From positions 423,502-487,501 of the forward strand of contig NZ_SJPM01000001.1 of the NCBI RefSeq assembly GCF_007859915.1: 64,000 nt of DNA, read 5' to 3'. The DNA comes from Neorhodopirellula pilleata (lineage in GTDB: Bacteria; Planctomycetota; Planctomycetia; Pirellulales; Pirellulaceae). Every line of letters begins with the position of its first letter. Position 1 is the first letter of the stretch. Below are positions 1 through 8,892 of this stretch, in pieces. A program made the position numbers and the translations under genes. The notes below the pieces were generated by a model that saw only the letters and a list, made by a program, of their open reading frames with translations, did not search any database and was not told the origin of the DNA.

Positions 1-3000
1 AACACGTCCAAGCCAAGTTTGGACGCGCGGGCCAACCCAGACAAGGTCGAGCCGGCTCCGATTTCCAGGCCGATCGTTGTGTCGTCCGACTTGCCAGCCT
101 TATCGGCGGAGAGTGTTTTCAACGCCGAATCAAAACGAACCGTGTTTCGCAAATTACCACGCCAGTAAGCCGGTGTGGCCACTTCATCGCCCACCGGCAG
201 ACCTGTTTGCGACGAAATCATCGGTCGAGTCGGCGGACGCATTGGTATCGTTGCCGCGTAGGCTTCGAACTCGTCGAGCATCGGATCGATCAAGCGACTG
301 TGGAATCCGTGTGTCGTCGCCATCGGTCGGGTCGTGATCCCCCGGTCGTTTAATACGACGGTTAAACGCTCGAGGGTTTCCGGCAGTGCCGCGATCAATG
401 TTTGACGAGGACCGTTGACGACCGCGATATCCCAATCTTCGGTTCGACCTTGGCTTGCCTCTTCCAGTGCGGCTTGTGTATCGGCTTCACTTGCGAAAAC
501 CGCCAACATGCCGCCACGTTGTTGGATCGCTCCGGCAAGTCGGCTGCGGGTGTCGACTAACTTCAAGCCGTCTTCGAATTCGAACACGCCCGCGATCGTG
601 GCCGCCGCGTATTCGCCCAAACTGTGGCCGACGACTCGGTGTGTTTCGATGCCGAGCTTTTGCCAAAACCGTGCGGTGGCAACCTGAATGGTATAGATCG
701 CCGGTTGAATTTGGACATCGGACCAACCGTTGGCATCACCCCACACGCGAGATTTCAAATCATCGCCGGTAACGCGTTGATAGGACCTGGCGGCTTCATC
801 GAACAAACGCGCGAAGGTGGGATTGGATTGATGCAACGACCGCGCCCAACCGGGATGAATGCCCCCTTGGCCGGTGAAGTAAAAATCCACGTGCGGATTT
901 CGTTGAGCAGTCGCGTGAATCCAAGTCGCGTCGCGGGCGTCTCCGATCTTGGCTGCCCGGTATCGATAGTGACTGCGCCGGACGGCGAGAGAAAACGCGA
1001 GTGAAGTGTGATCCACTTGGGATGCGAGTGACTCGATCGATTCAATCTGTTGAGCGAGCGCGGGTTCCGATTTCGCCGACATGACGAGCGGATCGCCTTG
1101 GCGTGTGATCGTTTCTGGCTTCGCTGTCGCTGCCGGTGCCTCGGCGACGATCACGTGCGCGTTCGTGCCACTGAACCCGAACGAACTGACACCGGCAACC
1201 CGAGGGCGATCGACCTGACGTTTCCAATCAGTCGGTCGCGTGGGCACCGTGATGCTTTCATCCCAAGCGACGTTCGAATTGGGACGCTCGAAATGGATCT
1301 GCGGTGGCAATTGTTCGTGGTGCATCGCCAACGCGACTTTGATCAACCCCGCGATCCCGGCGGCGGATTCCAAATGCCCGATGTTGGACTTGACCGAGCC
1401 GACTTGCAAACGTGTCGAAGAACCGATCACTTCGCGGATCGCTCGCAGTTCGATCGGATCGCCCAGCGGGGTACCCGTTCCGTGGGCTTCGACGTAATCC
1501 AGATCCTCCGGCGATAAGCCTCCGTCGTGAAGAGCTTCGCGGATCAGTTCCGATTGCGCTTCTCGGCTCGGCGCGGTCAAGCCGTTGGTACGTCCGTCTT
1601 GATTGATCGCGGAGCCTTTCAAGACGCCATAGATTCGATTTCCGTCGGCGATCGCATCGTCGAGGGGCTGCAACAGGATCGCCGCGACACCCTCGCCACG
1701 AACGAATCCGTTGGCTTGATCGTCGAACGCGCGGCACACACCGGTCGACGACAACATGCCCGCTTTGGCGAAAGATTCGGTGGCTTCGTCGGAAAGAATT
1801 AAGTTCACGCCGGCGGCGATCGCATAGTCACATTCGCCGTTGCGGATCGATCGAATCGCTTGATGCGTGGCAACAAGCGACGACGAACACGCGGTATCGA
1901 TGGTTAGGCTCGGGCCGCGAAAATCAAAAGTGTAAGAGATTCGTCCCGAAGCCATCGCGAGCGAGTTACCCGACGCGGAATACGCCGTCACCGACGACGC
2001 GTTGCTCAGTCGCAAGTAGTCCTGGTGACTCGAACCGACGAACACACCGACCGATCGGCCTTGCATGTGCGTGATCGGGATGCCGGCGTCTTCGAATGCT
2101 TCGTAAGTTGTTTCAAGTAGCAAACGATGTTGTGGGTCGATCGCGTCGGCTTCGCGGGGACTGATGCCAAAGAAACCCGCATCGAACTGATCGACTTGAT
2201 TGAGATATCCGGCCCGGCGATAGGCGGCATCGAGGGAACTCGGTGACGAGGACCAGCGCATCACATTCGCCGCGTCACGAATCGCGTCCTGCCCGGAGCT
2301 TAGCAAGTCCCAGAACGCGTCAGGCGAGTCCGCCATGGGGAAACGACAACCGATCCCGATGATCGCAATGGATTGGCAGTCGTCGGAACGTTTGGATCGT
2401 TTAGATTGTTTAGATTGTTTGGGTAGATCGGATCGCGAAGACGGTGAGACCCCACACAGGAACGCGACGAGTGCGTTGATCGTGGGATATTCGTAAGCCA
2501 GCGTGGGTGGGATCTCGCGTCCGAGATACAGCGAAAGTTCTCCGGCCAATCGAACCGCACCGGGGGAATCGAGTCCGTACATCGAAAACGGCTCGCCGGG
2601 ATCGATCGACTCAGCCGGCAACTTGACACGTTGAGCGACTTGCCGAACCAACCATTCGGTAAGCTTGGAAGCTTCGAGGTTGTTCTCGACCCGATCGGAT
2701 CGATCGTCCCGAATGGAACAAGTCGTCGGCGTATCGATTGCTTGGTTTGAAAAGAGATCCCATCGATGCTCAACCCGCATTTCGTCGGCGAGGTATTGTC
2801 GTCGGGCTTCGCTTCGTTGCACCTTTCCGCTGGTCGTTTTGGGCAAGGCTCCCGGTCGCAACAGCAGGATCGAGATCGGCGGTAATTGATGTTCGTCGAC
2901 GACGGCCTTTCGAATCGCATCGACGACCTCATCGGCATTCATCGTTCGCCGCGCCGACCGTCGCACTTCCTGAGCGATCACCAACGACTCGGTGCCGTCA

Positions 3001-4472
3001 CGCGTGATCGAGAACGCGGCGCAACCGCCGGTCGCGGACGCATCGTGGGCCGATTCCGAGGTGCGTTCGATGTCTTGCGGGTAATGATTGACGCCGCGAA
3101 CGATTAACAAGTCTTTGCACCGACCGGTGACATACAGTTCACCGTCTTTGGGATCGATCCACCCCAAGTCGCCGGTTCTCAAGTAGCGACGATCGGAACC
3201 CTCGAGGGTTGCTTCAAACGTTTCACGTGTCGCGTCAGGTCGTTTCCAGTAACCGGCCGCCACGGAAGGGCCCGAAATCCAGATTTCACCAGTCTGCGCC
3301 GGAGACACTTCTTTCAACGTGGCCCCGTCGACGATGCGGATGTCCATGTCCTCACGAGGCACACCACATCCGACCCAACGATCCGGAGTGGAGATCCGCA
3401 CCGCTTCGTCACGCACGCTGCTGGTGACCAGCAAGGTTGTTTCGGCCATGCCGTAACAGGGGCAAAATTGCTGGTGCGAAAAACCGTACGGCTTAAATCG
3501 TTCGGCAAAACGATCCAAGACGTTCGGGTCGATCGGTTCAGCCCCGTTGAAGGCGACTTTCCATGCCGAAAGATCGAGGCCTTCCAGTTCCGAGTCGTCG
3601 ATCTCGTCGACGCACAGACGGTAGGCGAAGTTCGGTCCACCACTGACTCGACCGTCGAACTGATCGATCGCCCGCAACCACCGAACCGGCTTTTGCAAAA
3701 AATCGATCGGCGACATGAACGTTAACGAAGAACCTAAGTGGAGCGGGTGCAACGCGTTGCCGATCAATCCCATGTCATGATGCAACGGCAACCAACCGGT
3801 CAGGTTGCAATCCTCGGTCGATCGGAAACTGTGTTGAATCAGCGTTTGGTTATGAATCAAGTTGCCGTGCGTCACCATGACACCCTTGGGCGTTCCGGTT
3901 GAACCGGACGTGTATTGCAAAAACGCGAGGGTGTCGGAGTTGATCTGCGGTTCAGCCCAATCGGCGTCGCTCACTCCGGATGATTCGACCGACTCGATGC
4001 TGTGCCACTGCACTTGCTTCGCATCAGCCATGGATTCTTGGACCGATTCGAGCAACCCCTGCGTCGTTAACGCGACCCGGACATCGGCGTCGGCGAGGAT
4101 CGCGTGCAGCCGCTGGTCGCGTTGGTTGCGGCGTGGAGGATACGCGGGGACGGCGACGACACCCGCGTGGAGGCATCCGAAATAGGCGGTTAGGTACTCG
4201 CATCCGGGAGGAAATGCCAGCACGACGCGGTCACCGGGTGCGACCCGGTCGAGCAACCAGACGGCCATCCGCTGTGCCGCCCGCTGTAAATCAACATAGG
4301 AAAGCGTTTGGATATCGAAGTCGGCGGCGTTCTTCCCCCGACGTTCGGGCTGGTCGGATCGCGGCTTCAGGAACCGATACAACACGGCGTCATCACGTCG
4401 ATCCACTCGGTCCCGCAGCAACTCGACAAGAGTGCGCGGCGTGGAGCGAGGTGGCTTGCTAAGATCGTTCAT
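1..4472 (-). CDS. Modular type I polyketide synthase with fatty acyl-AMP ligase loading domain (partial)
   Basis: Open from an ATG at 4472 to the window edge (about 1490 residues), so the C-terminus is missing. Domain order read from the translation: fatty acyl-AMP ligase (about 1-570; TSGSTGTPKG, GGPNFAYRLC, FNGAEPI and YGMAE are typical of the FAAL branch); acyl carrier protein with phosphopantetheine site DSPG at Ser636; a basic Ser/Lys/Arg linker; ketosynthase (about 700-1120) with DTACSSS (Cys862), EAHGTG (His997) and NIGHLE (His1033); acyltransferase (from about 1195) with GHSLGEY at residues 1282-1288. All catalytic residues seen are present. The likely chemistry is ATP-dependent activation of a fatty acid, transfer to the in-cis ACP, and one or more extension steps. 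Which reductive or release domains follow is unknown. A reductase gene is divergent next door. The domain calls are firm; the product is not predictable. Confidence 0.93.
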   Translation of the reverse strand, partial: MNDLSKPPRSTPRTLVELLRDRVDRRDDAVLYRFLKPRSDQPERRGKNAADFDIQTLSYVDLQRAAQRMAVWLLDRVAPGDRVVLAFPPGCEYLTAYFGCLHAGVVAVPAYPPRRNQRDQRLHAILADADVRVALTTQGLLESVQESMADAKQVQWHSIESVESSGVSDADWAEPQINSDTLAFLQYTSGSTGTPKGVMVTHGNLIHNQTLIQHSFRSTEDCNLTGWLPLHHDMGLIGNALHPLHLGSSLTFMSPIDFLQKPVRWLRAIDQFDGRVSGGPNFAYRLCVDEIDDSELEGLDLSAWKVAFNGAEPIDPNVLDRFAERFKPYGFSHQQFCPCYGMAETTLLVTSSVRDEAVRISTPDRWVGCGVPREDMDIRIVDGATLKEVSPAQTGEIWISGPSVAAGYWKRPDATRETFEATLEGSDRRYLRTGDLGWIDPKDGELYVTGRCKDLLIVRGVNHYPQDIERTSESAHDASATGGCAAFSITRDGTESLVIAQEVRRSARRTMNADEVVDAIRKAVVDEHQLPPISILLLRPGALPKTTSGKVQRSEARRQYLADEMRVEHRWDLFSNQAIDTPTTCSIRDDRSDRVENNLEASKLTEWLVRQVAQRVKLPAESIDPGEPFSMYGLDSPGAVRLAGELSLYLGREIPPTLAYEYPTINALVAFLCGVSPSSRSDLPKQSKQSKRSKRSDDCQSIAIIGIGCRFPMADSPDAFWDLLSSGQDAIRDAANVMRWSSSPSSLDAAYRRAGYLNQVDQFDAGFFGISPREADAIDPQHRLLLETTYEAFEDAGIPITHMQGRSVGVFVGSSHQDYLRLSNASSVTAYSASGNSLAMASGRISYTFDFRGPSLTIDTACSSSLVATHQAIRSIRNGECDYAIAAGVNLILSDEATESFAKAGMLSSTGVCRAFDDQANGFVRGEGVAAILLQPLDDAIADGNRIYGVLKGSAINQDGRTNGLTAPSREAQSELIREALHDGGLSPEDLDYVEAHGTGTPLGDPIELRAIREVIGSSTRLQVGSVKSNIGHLESAAGIAGLIKVALAMHHEQLPPQIHFERPNSNVAWDESITVPTRPTDWKRQVDRPRVAGVSSFGFSGTNAHVIVAEAPAATAKPETITRQGDPLVMSAKSEPALAQQIESIESLASQVDHTSLAFSLAVRRSHYRYRAAKIGDARDATWIHATAQRNPHVDFYFTGQGGIHPGWARSLHQSNPTFARLFDEAARSYQRVTGDDLKSRVWGDANGWSDVQIQPAIYTIQVATARFWQKLGIETHRVVGHSLGEYAAATIAGVFEFEDGLKLVDTRSRLAGAIQQRGGMLAVFASEADTQAALEEASQGRTEDWDIAVVNGPRQTLIAALPETLERLTVVLNDRGITTRPMATTHGFHSRLIDPMLDEFEAYAATIPMRPPTRPMISSQTGLPVGDEVATPAYWRGNLRNTVRFDSALKTLSADKAGKSDDTTIGLEIGAGSTLSGLARASKLGLDV

Positions 4473-4564
4473 GAAGACGTTAAGAGCCCAAGATGCTATT
4501 TTCGCTGGGACGAGCCTTCGTCGGCGCGGCTGTGCGTTAATTTAGGCCGAGAAGGCAATTTATC

Positions 4565-4582
4565 ACACCCCGTTCGGGGTGT
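4565..4582. other. Short perfect hairpin in the divergent intergenic region
   Basis: Seven-base perfect arms (ACACCCC / GGGGTGT) around a GTTC loop, in the 206 bases between the divergent PKS and reductase genes. It has no T-run after it, so it is not a convincing terminator. It could be an operator or an mRNA leader hairpin of the reductase gene. Nothing else stands out in this gap. Confidence 0.35.
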
Positions 4583-4678
4583 AATTTGGTTGATCGCAGG
4601 CCACGATTGGTCAATTTCGATTCAACCGTCAGAATTCACACTGTTCCTTCACCCATTTCTTGTCGAAAGCCTGGAAAA

Positions 4679-5761
4679 TTGACTCGATCCCTTGTCACCG
4701 GGGCCGCCGGATTCGTCGGGCGTCGCTTGGTCGCCGAGTTGCTCGCTCGCGGCGATCATGTGATCGCGGTGGATCGGTTCTCTCGTTTCGATCCCGAAGA
4801 TGTCGACTGGACAGAGCCCACCGGGCACGTCGACTTGAACGAGCAGAAGTCACCCCCCCGTTCGGTTGGTCTTCCGGAGCGATTGTCGTTGGTCCGAACG
4901 GATATCCGTGACACCAACGCGATCGCCGGTGTCCTGACCGGGGTCGATCGGATTTTTCATTCGGCGGCGGCCGTCTCGACTCAATCACTGGCCCTATCAC
5001 GAAGCATCAACGTCGACGCGACGGAGGGGATTGCCAAGGCGGCCGCCTTGCAACCAACGCCACCCGTGTTCGTCTATCTATCATCGCTCGCGGCGGCCGG
5101 GCCGCATCACGCCGCAGTCAACGAAATGGATGACTGTCATCCCGTATCGCACTACGGGCGCACCAAACTCGAAGCCGAGTCGCGTTTGCACGACTTAGCG
5201 GGCGAACTTCCGATCACAATCATTCGCCCTCCCTGCGTGATCGGTCCCGGCGATCGCAACCTGTTGGCATTGTACCAAACGGTGCGCTTGGGGTGGAACT
5301 TGGTGCTGTCCAAGACGGCACGCTATTCTTACATCAGTGTGGTCGATTTGGTTCCCGCGTTGCTTGTAGCTAGCGAGCGTGGCCGACGGTTGCAGGGACT
5401 GAATGAAGCCGGGCGAATCGATCAAGATCGCGTCGGTATCTATTACTTGACCGATCCCAAACCTGTTACGTTCGTTCAATTGGCCGACATGATCGCCTCA
5501 ACGATTCAAAAAGACCGCGTGCGACATGTCCGTGTGCCTAAAACGATCGGATGGATGATCGGCGGTTATGGTGAAGTTTTGTTGCGAGTGTTGGGGCGAC
5601 GCGTATTTTTGAACCTCGACAAGATCCGGGAAGGCGTTGGTGGTTCATGGGTCTGCGACGGAACACGGGCGGCCAAAGAATTGTCGTTCGCCCCGGCCGC
5701 GGATCTCTCCACTCGGATCGAGCAAACAACACAAAGCTATCGGCAAGCTGGGTGGGTTTAA
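4679..5761 (+). CDS. NAD(P)-dependent epimerase/dehydratase-family protein (extended SDR, 3-beta-HSD-like)
   Basis: A Rossmann nucleotide-binding start VTGAAGFVG lies within the first 15 residues, the SDR catalytic pair is seen as YGRTK, and RPPCVIGPGD is typical of 3-beta-hydroxysteroid-dehydrogenase-like extended SDRs. I chose a TTG at 4679 (Met-Thr-Arg-Ser-Leu-Val-Thr-Gly) because extended SDRs normally begin just before the glycine motif. The frame stays open upstream to an alternative start at 4586, but that extension has no family resemblance. The protein is about 360 residues, normal for the family. It likely reduces or oxidises a hydroxy/keto group on a lipid- or sugar-like substrate. 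Its head-to-head position with the FAAL-PKS gene makes a tailoring role possible, but this is inference only. Confidence 0.85.
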   Translation: MTRSLVTGAAGFVGRRLVAELLARGDHVIAVDRFSRFDPEDVDWTEPTGHVDLNEQKSPPRSVGLPERLSLVRTDIRDTNAIAGVLTGVDRIFHSAAAVSTQSLALSRSINVDATEGIAKAAALQPTPPVFVYLSSLAAAGPHHAAVNEMDDCHPVSHYGRTKLEAESRLHDLAGELPITIIRPPCVIGPGDRNLLALYQTVRLGWNLVLSKTARYSYISVVDLVPALLVASERGRRLQGLNEAGRIDQDRVGIYYLTDPKPVTFVQLADMIASTIQKDRVRHVRVPKTIGWMIGGYGEVLLRVLGRRVFLNLDKIREGVGGSWVCDGTRAAKELSFAPAADLSTRIEQTTQSYRQAGWV

Positions 5762-5867
5762 GGGACAATCAAAAAGGCCGATTCACCCCAGCTTGATTTG
5801 CCGAGAGAGGCGGTGCCAAACTTGTGCAATTTGCGGATCGTCGCGATGCCAACCGTTCGACAGCCCG

Positions 5868-7367
5868 CTAGCTCGCTTTCGCGATCAAATCCAAAAGCGT
5901 TTGCCGAACGGCTTGCGGATTAGCGTTGGGGTTTTTCTTGCGAGCTTGACCGATCAACGCCCCGACGGCTTGTTGTTTGCCCTCGCGGTAATCGGTGACG
6001 ACTTGCGGGTTGGCAGCGAGCAATTCCTTGCACAATTCGACAAGTGCGTCGTCGTCGACTGCTTCGATGCCGAGTTGGCGTTTCGCTTCGGTGATCGTGA
6101 CGCGGTTTTCGATCAAATGTTCGAACACATCACGGGCGCGTGAATTGTCCAACTTGCCGTCGGAGACCTCTCGCACCAACTCGCCCAATGCGGTGGCCGA
6201 TACCGGAAATGTTTCCACGGTGAATTCGCGGTCTTTCATCGCCCGCATCACGTCTTGCATGATCCACGACGATGTTTTCTTGCCGTCGCCGCTCGATGTC
6301 GCGGCCGCTTCAAAATATCCAATCATCGCCGGACCTTGATTGACAATCACGTCGGCGTCGTAGGGCTTGATGCCGTGTTGGGTTTGCAATCGTTCCCGCG
6401 TCGTTGCGGGGAGTTCACCGAGCGACTCGCGAATCGCATCAACAAACTCGACGGGCAATCGCACGGGCAACAGATCCGGGTCCGGGAAATATCGATAGTC
6501 CGCCGATAATTCTTTTTCACGTTGCTCGAACGTTTTCTCGGCCGCGTCATCCCATCCGCGAGTGGTTTTGGGCGCGGTGTCGATGGTCGCTCCGGTGTCT
6601 TCCCAATCCACTACCTGTCGTTGGACTTCGAACTCGATCGCGCGTTGGACGTTACGGAAGCTATTCAGATTTTTGATCTCGACGATCGGCGTGGCGACTT
6701 TTTCACCTTTGACGTCGATGTGTAAGTTCACGTTCGCGTCGACCCGCAAACTGCCCTGGGACATTTCGCAGTCGGAAACGTCCAGGTGAGTCAACAAGAG
6801 TTTGAGCTCGTTGAGATACGCTTTCGCCTCGTCGGCCGACCTTAAATCCGGTTGGCTGACGATCTCGAGGAGCGGCGTGCCGCACCGATTCAAGTCGATC
6901 TTCGTATCGGAGACGCCGGCGGCCTCGTCGTGCATGCTCTTGCCCGCGTCCTCCTCGAGGTGAGCGCGGACGATGCCGATGTGCCGCCGCGACTCATCGT
7001 CGGCGGGGTCTTGGATCTCGAGAAATCCGTCCGCACAGATCGGCAGATCGAATTGGCTGATTTGGTAACCCTTGGGCAGATCGGGATAAAAGTACTGCTT
7101 GCGGTCCCACTTCGTCACGGGCGGAATCGAGCATTTGAGTGCCAGACCGGTCCGCACGGACAGCTTGATCGCTTCGCGGTTCATCACGGGCAACGCCCCC
7201 GGCATCCCTAAACAAACCGGGCAGACTTGGGAATTGGCGGGCATTCCGAACTCCGTCGTGCAACCGCAAAACAGCTTCGTGCGGGTCTTGAGCTGGACGT
7301 GAACCTCCAAGCCGATGATGACGGTAACCGGATGGGTGCCCAAGGCAAGTAATTCAGAAGAAGCCAT
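5868..7367 (-). CDS. gatB: Aspartyl/glutamyl-tRNA(Asn/Gln) amidotransferase subunit B
   Basis: The N-terminus VIIGLEVHVQL, then CPVCLGMPG, YFYPDLPKGYQISQ, RCGTPLLEIVS and PDLLPV are diagnostic of GatB. The C-terminal third is the YqeY-like helical domain that contacts tRNA. About 499 residues, full length. GatB is the tRNA-binding kinase subunit of GatCAB, which converts Glu-tRNA(Gln) or Asp-tRNA(Asn) to the amide forms. The start is placed at the ATG of MASSELLALG (7367); an 18-residue upstream extension is possible but is arginine-rich and unlike the family. gatA and gatC are not adjacent. It converges with the reductase gene on its left. Confidence 0.97.
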   Translation of the reverse strand: MASSELLALGTHPVTVIIGLEVHVQLKTRTKLFCGCTTEFGMPANSQVCPVCLGMPGALPVMNREAIKLSVRTGLALKCSIPPVTKWDRKQYFYPDLPKGYQISQFDLPICADGFLEIQDPADDESRRHIGIVRAHLEEDAGKSMHDEAAGVSDTKIDLNRCGTPLLEIVSQPDLRSADEAKAYLNELKLLLTHLDVSDCEMSQGSLRVDANVNLHIDVKGEKVATPIVEIKNLNSFRNVQRAIEFEVQRQVVDWEDTGATIDTAPKTTRGWDDAAEKTFEQREKELSADYRYFPDPDLLPVRLPVEFVDAIRESLGELPATTRERLQTQHGIKPYDADVIVNQGPAMIGYFEAAATSSGDGKKTSSWIMQDVMRAMKDREFTVETFPVSATALGELVREVSDGKLDNSRARDVFEHLIENRVTITEAKRQLGIEAVDDDALVELCKELLAANPQVVTDYREGKQQAVGALIGQARKKNPNANPQAVRQTLLDLIAKAS

Positions 7368-7542
7368 GAAGAATCGCTGCGTCGCGGTGGGTGGGAGTCG
7401 GCGAATGTTTCGCCGACGCAAAATACCCGATTACTACGGTCAAACGAAGTGGACCTGGCTACTGAAGCCCACCCCCATGGCCGTCGTCGTTTCGGGATTC
7501 GTCGTGTCTGGATAACGAACGCGAGCGGCCCGCCGCGAGCAT

Positions 7543-7570
7543 TGACTTTTCGAGGTATCCGGCGATAATG
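7543..7570 (+). promoter_or_regulatory. Candidate sigma-70-type promoter upstream of the ECF sigma gene
   Basis: TTGACT (7543-7548) and GATAAT (7565-7570) are separated by 16 bases, one of the best consensus matches in the window. It points toward the sigma gene at 7798 and would leave a leader of roughly 220 bases. The rest of the 7368-7797 gap holds the possible structured leader listed next and an AT-rich stretch just before the gene. Confidence 0.45.
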
Positions 7571-7573
7571 AAG

Positions 7574-7649
7574 GGTGAATCCGCTCCCTAAAGAGGATCA
7601 TTTAGGCGGAGAGGCCGCCGAACGTCTCGTGGAGTCGGTTCTTCACCCC
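7574..7649 (+). promoter_or_regulatory. Possible structured 5' leader RNA
   Basis: GGGTGAA (7574-7580) can pair with TTCACCC (7643-7649), closing a domain. Inside it CCTAAA (7588-7593) pairs with TTTAGG (7602-7607), extended by CCG/CGG across a small bulge. A weaker third arm (GAAC/GTTC, 7621-7642) may form. It sits just downstream of the candidate promoter. I do not recognise a known riboswitch class. Pairing was done by eye with no covariation test. Confidence 0.3.
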
Positions 7650-7797
7650 TGTAAGATAAGCAAATTCACGTAATCTTGACGCAAATCGGATAGATCGATC
7701 GAATCTTTGGCGGATATCCTACGTCCGTTACGCATTTTTACGGTGGATGGTTTTCCATTTTACTTTTTGTTTTTACCTTCAATCGCAGACGGAACCC

Positions 7798-8523
7798 ATG
7801 AACTTTTCACCGAGCACCCTCGCTCCCGAAAAGCCGATCAACGTCGCGTCCAACGGCTCGGCCAAGGCCCAAGCCGCCCAAACGTCCGCCGGAATCGGCT
7901 CGGAGCCCGAAACTCCCGAGATCACTGACGAGCAACTCATCGCCCGCTATCGCAAGACCGCCGACCGGGCGATCTACGAGACACTGATGCGTCGTTATGA
8001 ACGGGAAATTTATGCCTACCTTCGTCGTTACATTGGTAACGCCGAAATGGCCGAAGACGCCTTCCAAGGGACTTTTTTGCAAGTCCACCTGAAGTGCCAG
8101 CAATTTGATCCGTCACGTCGATTCCGACCGTGGCTCTACGCCATCGCAACCAACCAAGCCATCGACGTGCAACGCCGTAACAAGCGTCACAAAATGGTCA
8201 GCTTGGATCGCCCGGCCGGCGGTCAAGAAGACGATCGAAGCGGCAGTTGGTCCGAGAAATTGGTCGGAGCGAGCACCGATCCTCTCGTTGAAGCATCGCG
8301 TGAGGAAAATGGCCGGTGGGTTCACGAAGCCGTCGAATCGCTCGGCGAACCGATGCAACAGGTCGTTGAATTAGTTTACTACCAAGGTCTGAAGTATCGC
8401 GAAGCCGCCGACGTATTGGGCATTCCAGTCGGGACGGTCAAAAGCCGATTGCACGCTGCGGTTAGCCGTCTGACCGGACTGTGGGACGAAACCCACGAAG
8501 ATTCGATCGTCGAAACCCCATAA
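7798..8523 (+). CDS. ECF-type RNA polymerase sigma factor
   Basis: Sigma-70 region 2 is seen as LMRRYEREIYAYLRRYIG, AEDAFQGTFLQVH and FRPWLYAIATNQAID. Region 4 is seen as MQQVVELVYYQGLKYREAA and IPVGTVKSRLHAA, a helix-turn-helix. About 241 residues. I chose the ATG at 7798 (MNFSPSTLAP); an upstream in-frame start at 7747 adds 17 hydrophobic residues with no family support. Region 3 is absent, as expected for ECF factors. No anti-sigma factor is adjacent. The gene stands alone between gatB and pyruvate carboxylase, behind a long leader with a sigma-70-like promoter. Its regulon is unknown. Confidence 0.93.
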   Translation: MNFSPSTLAPEKPINVASNGSAKAQAAQTSAGIGSEPETPEITDEQLIARYRKTADRAIYETLMRRYEREIYAYLRRYIGNAEMAEDAFQGTFLQVHLKCQQFDPSRRFRPWLYAIATNQAIDVQRRNKRHKMVSLDRPAGGQEDDRSGSWSEKLVGASTDPLVEASREENGRWVHEAVESLGEPMQQVVELVYYQGLKYREAADVLGIPVGTVKSRLHAAVSRLTGLWDETHEDSIVETP

Positions 8524-8705
8524 GCTGGTTCGACACGTAGGCTGGTTCGATACGTAGGCTGGGTCGAAGCGATAGCGGAGACCCGGCATCTCGGTACCTA
8601 AACCCCCAAGAGTCCAGCCAGCTTAGCATCGCGTGAACATTAAGTGGTGGCGACTTTCAGTCGCCAAACCCTGAAACGTCGACTGAAAGTCGACGCCACG
8701 TTAAG
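8524..8705. repeat. Intergenic palindromic repeats upstream of pyruvate carboxylase
   Basis: Three degenerate direct copies of a GTAGGCTGGTTCGA-like unit lead into a hairpin, GCTGGGTC (8558-8565) / GACCCGGC (8580-8587). The same hairpin type recurs at 30733-30765. A second inverted repeat at 8645-8701 has the arms GTGGCGACTTTCAGTCG and CGACTGAAAGTCGACGCCAC. The rest of the gap to 8892 shows no further structure beyond a small ACTCG-TT-CGAGT palindrome near 8840-8855. Confidence 0.7.
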
Positions 8706-8892
8706 AATCCATCACTTATTGTTCACCCGATGCTTAGCATCGCGGTATCAATCAGCGGCGCATTCCGCCGGCGGTGACGTTCCGCCCCGAATGTCTTCCG
8801 ACTCCGGCTACGATTGGCGTGAATGATTCGTTAAGGTAAACACTCGTTCGAGTTCCTTTTTCCTGACGTTCTTCACGCCAACGAAACTTCTG

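Noticed and set aside
4565..4582. Intrinsic terminator for the PKS or reductase gene
   Set aside because: The hairpin is strong, but no T-run follows on either strand and it lies between two divergent starts.
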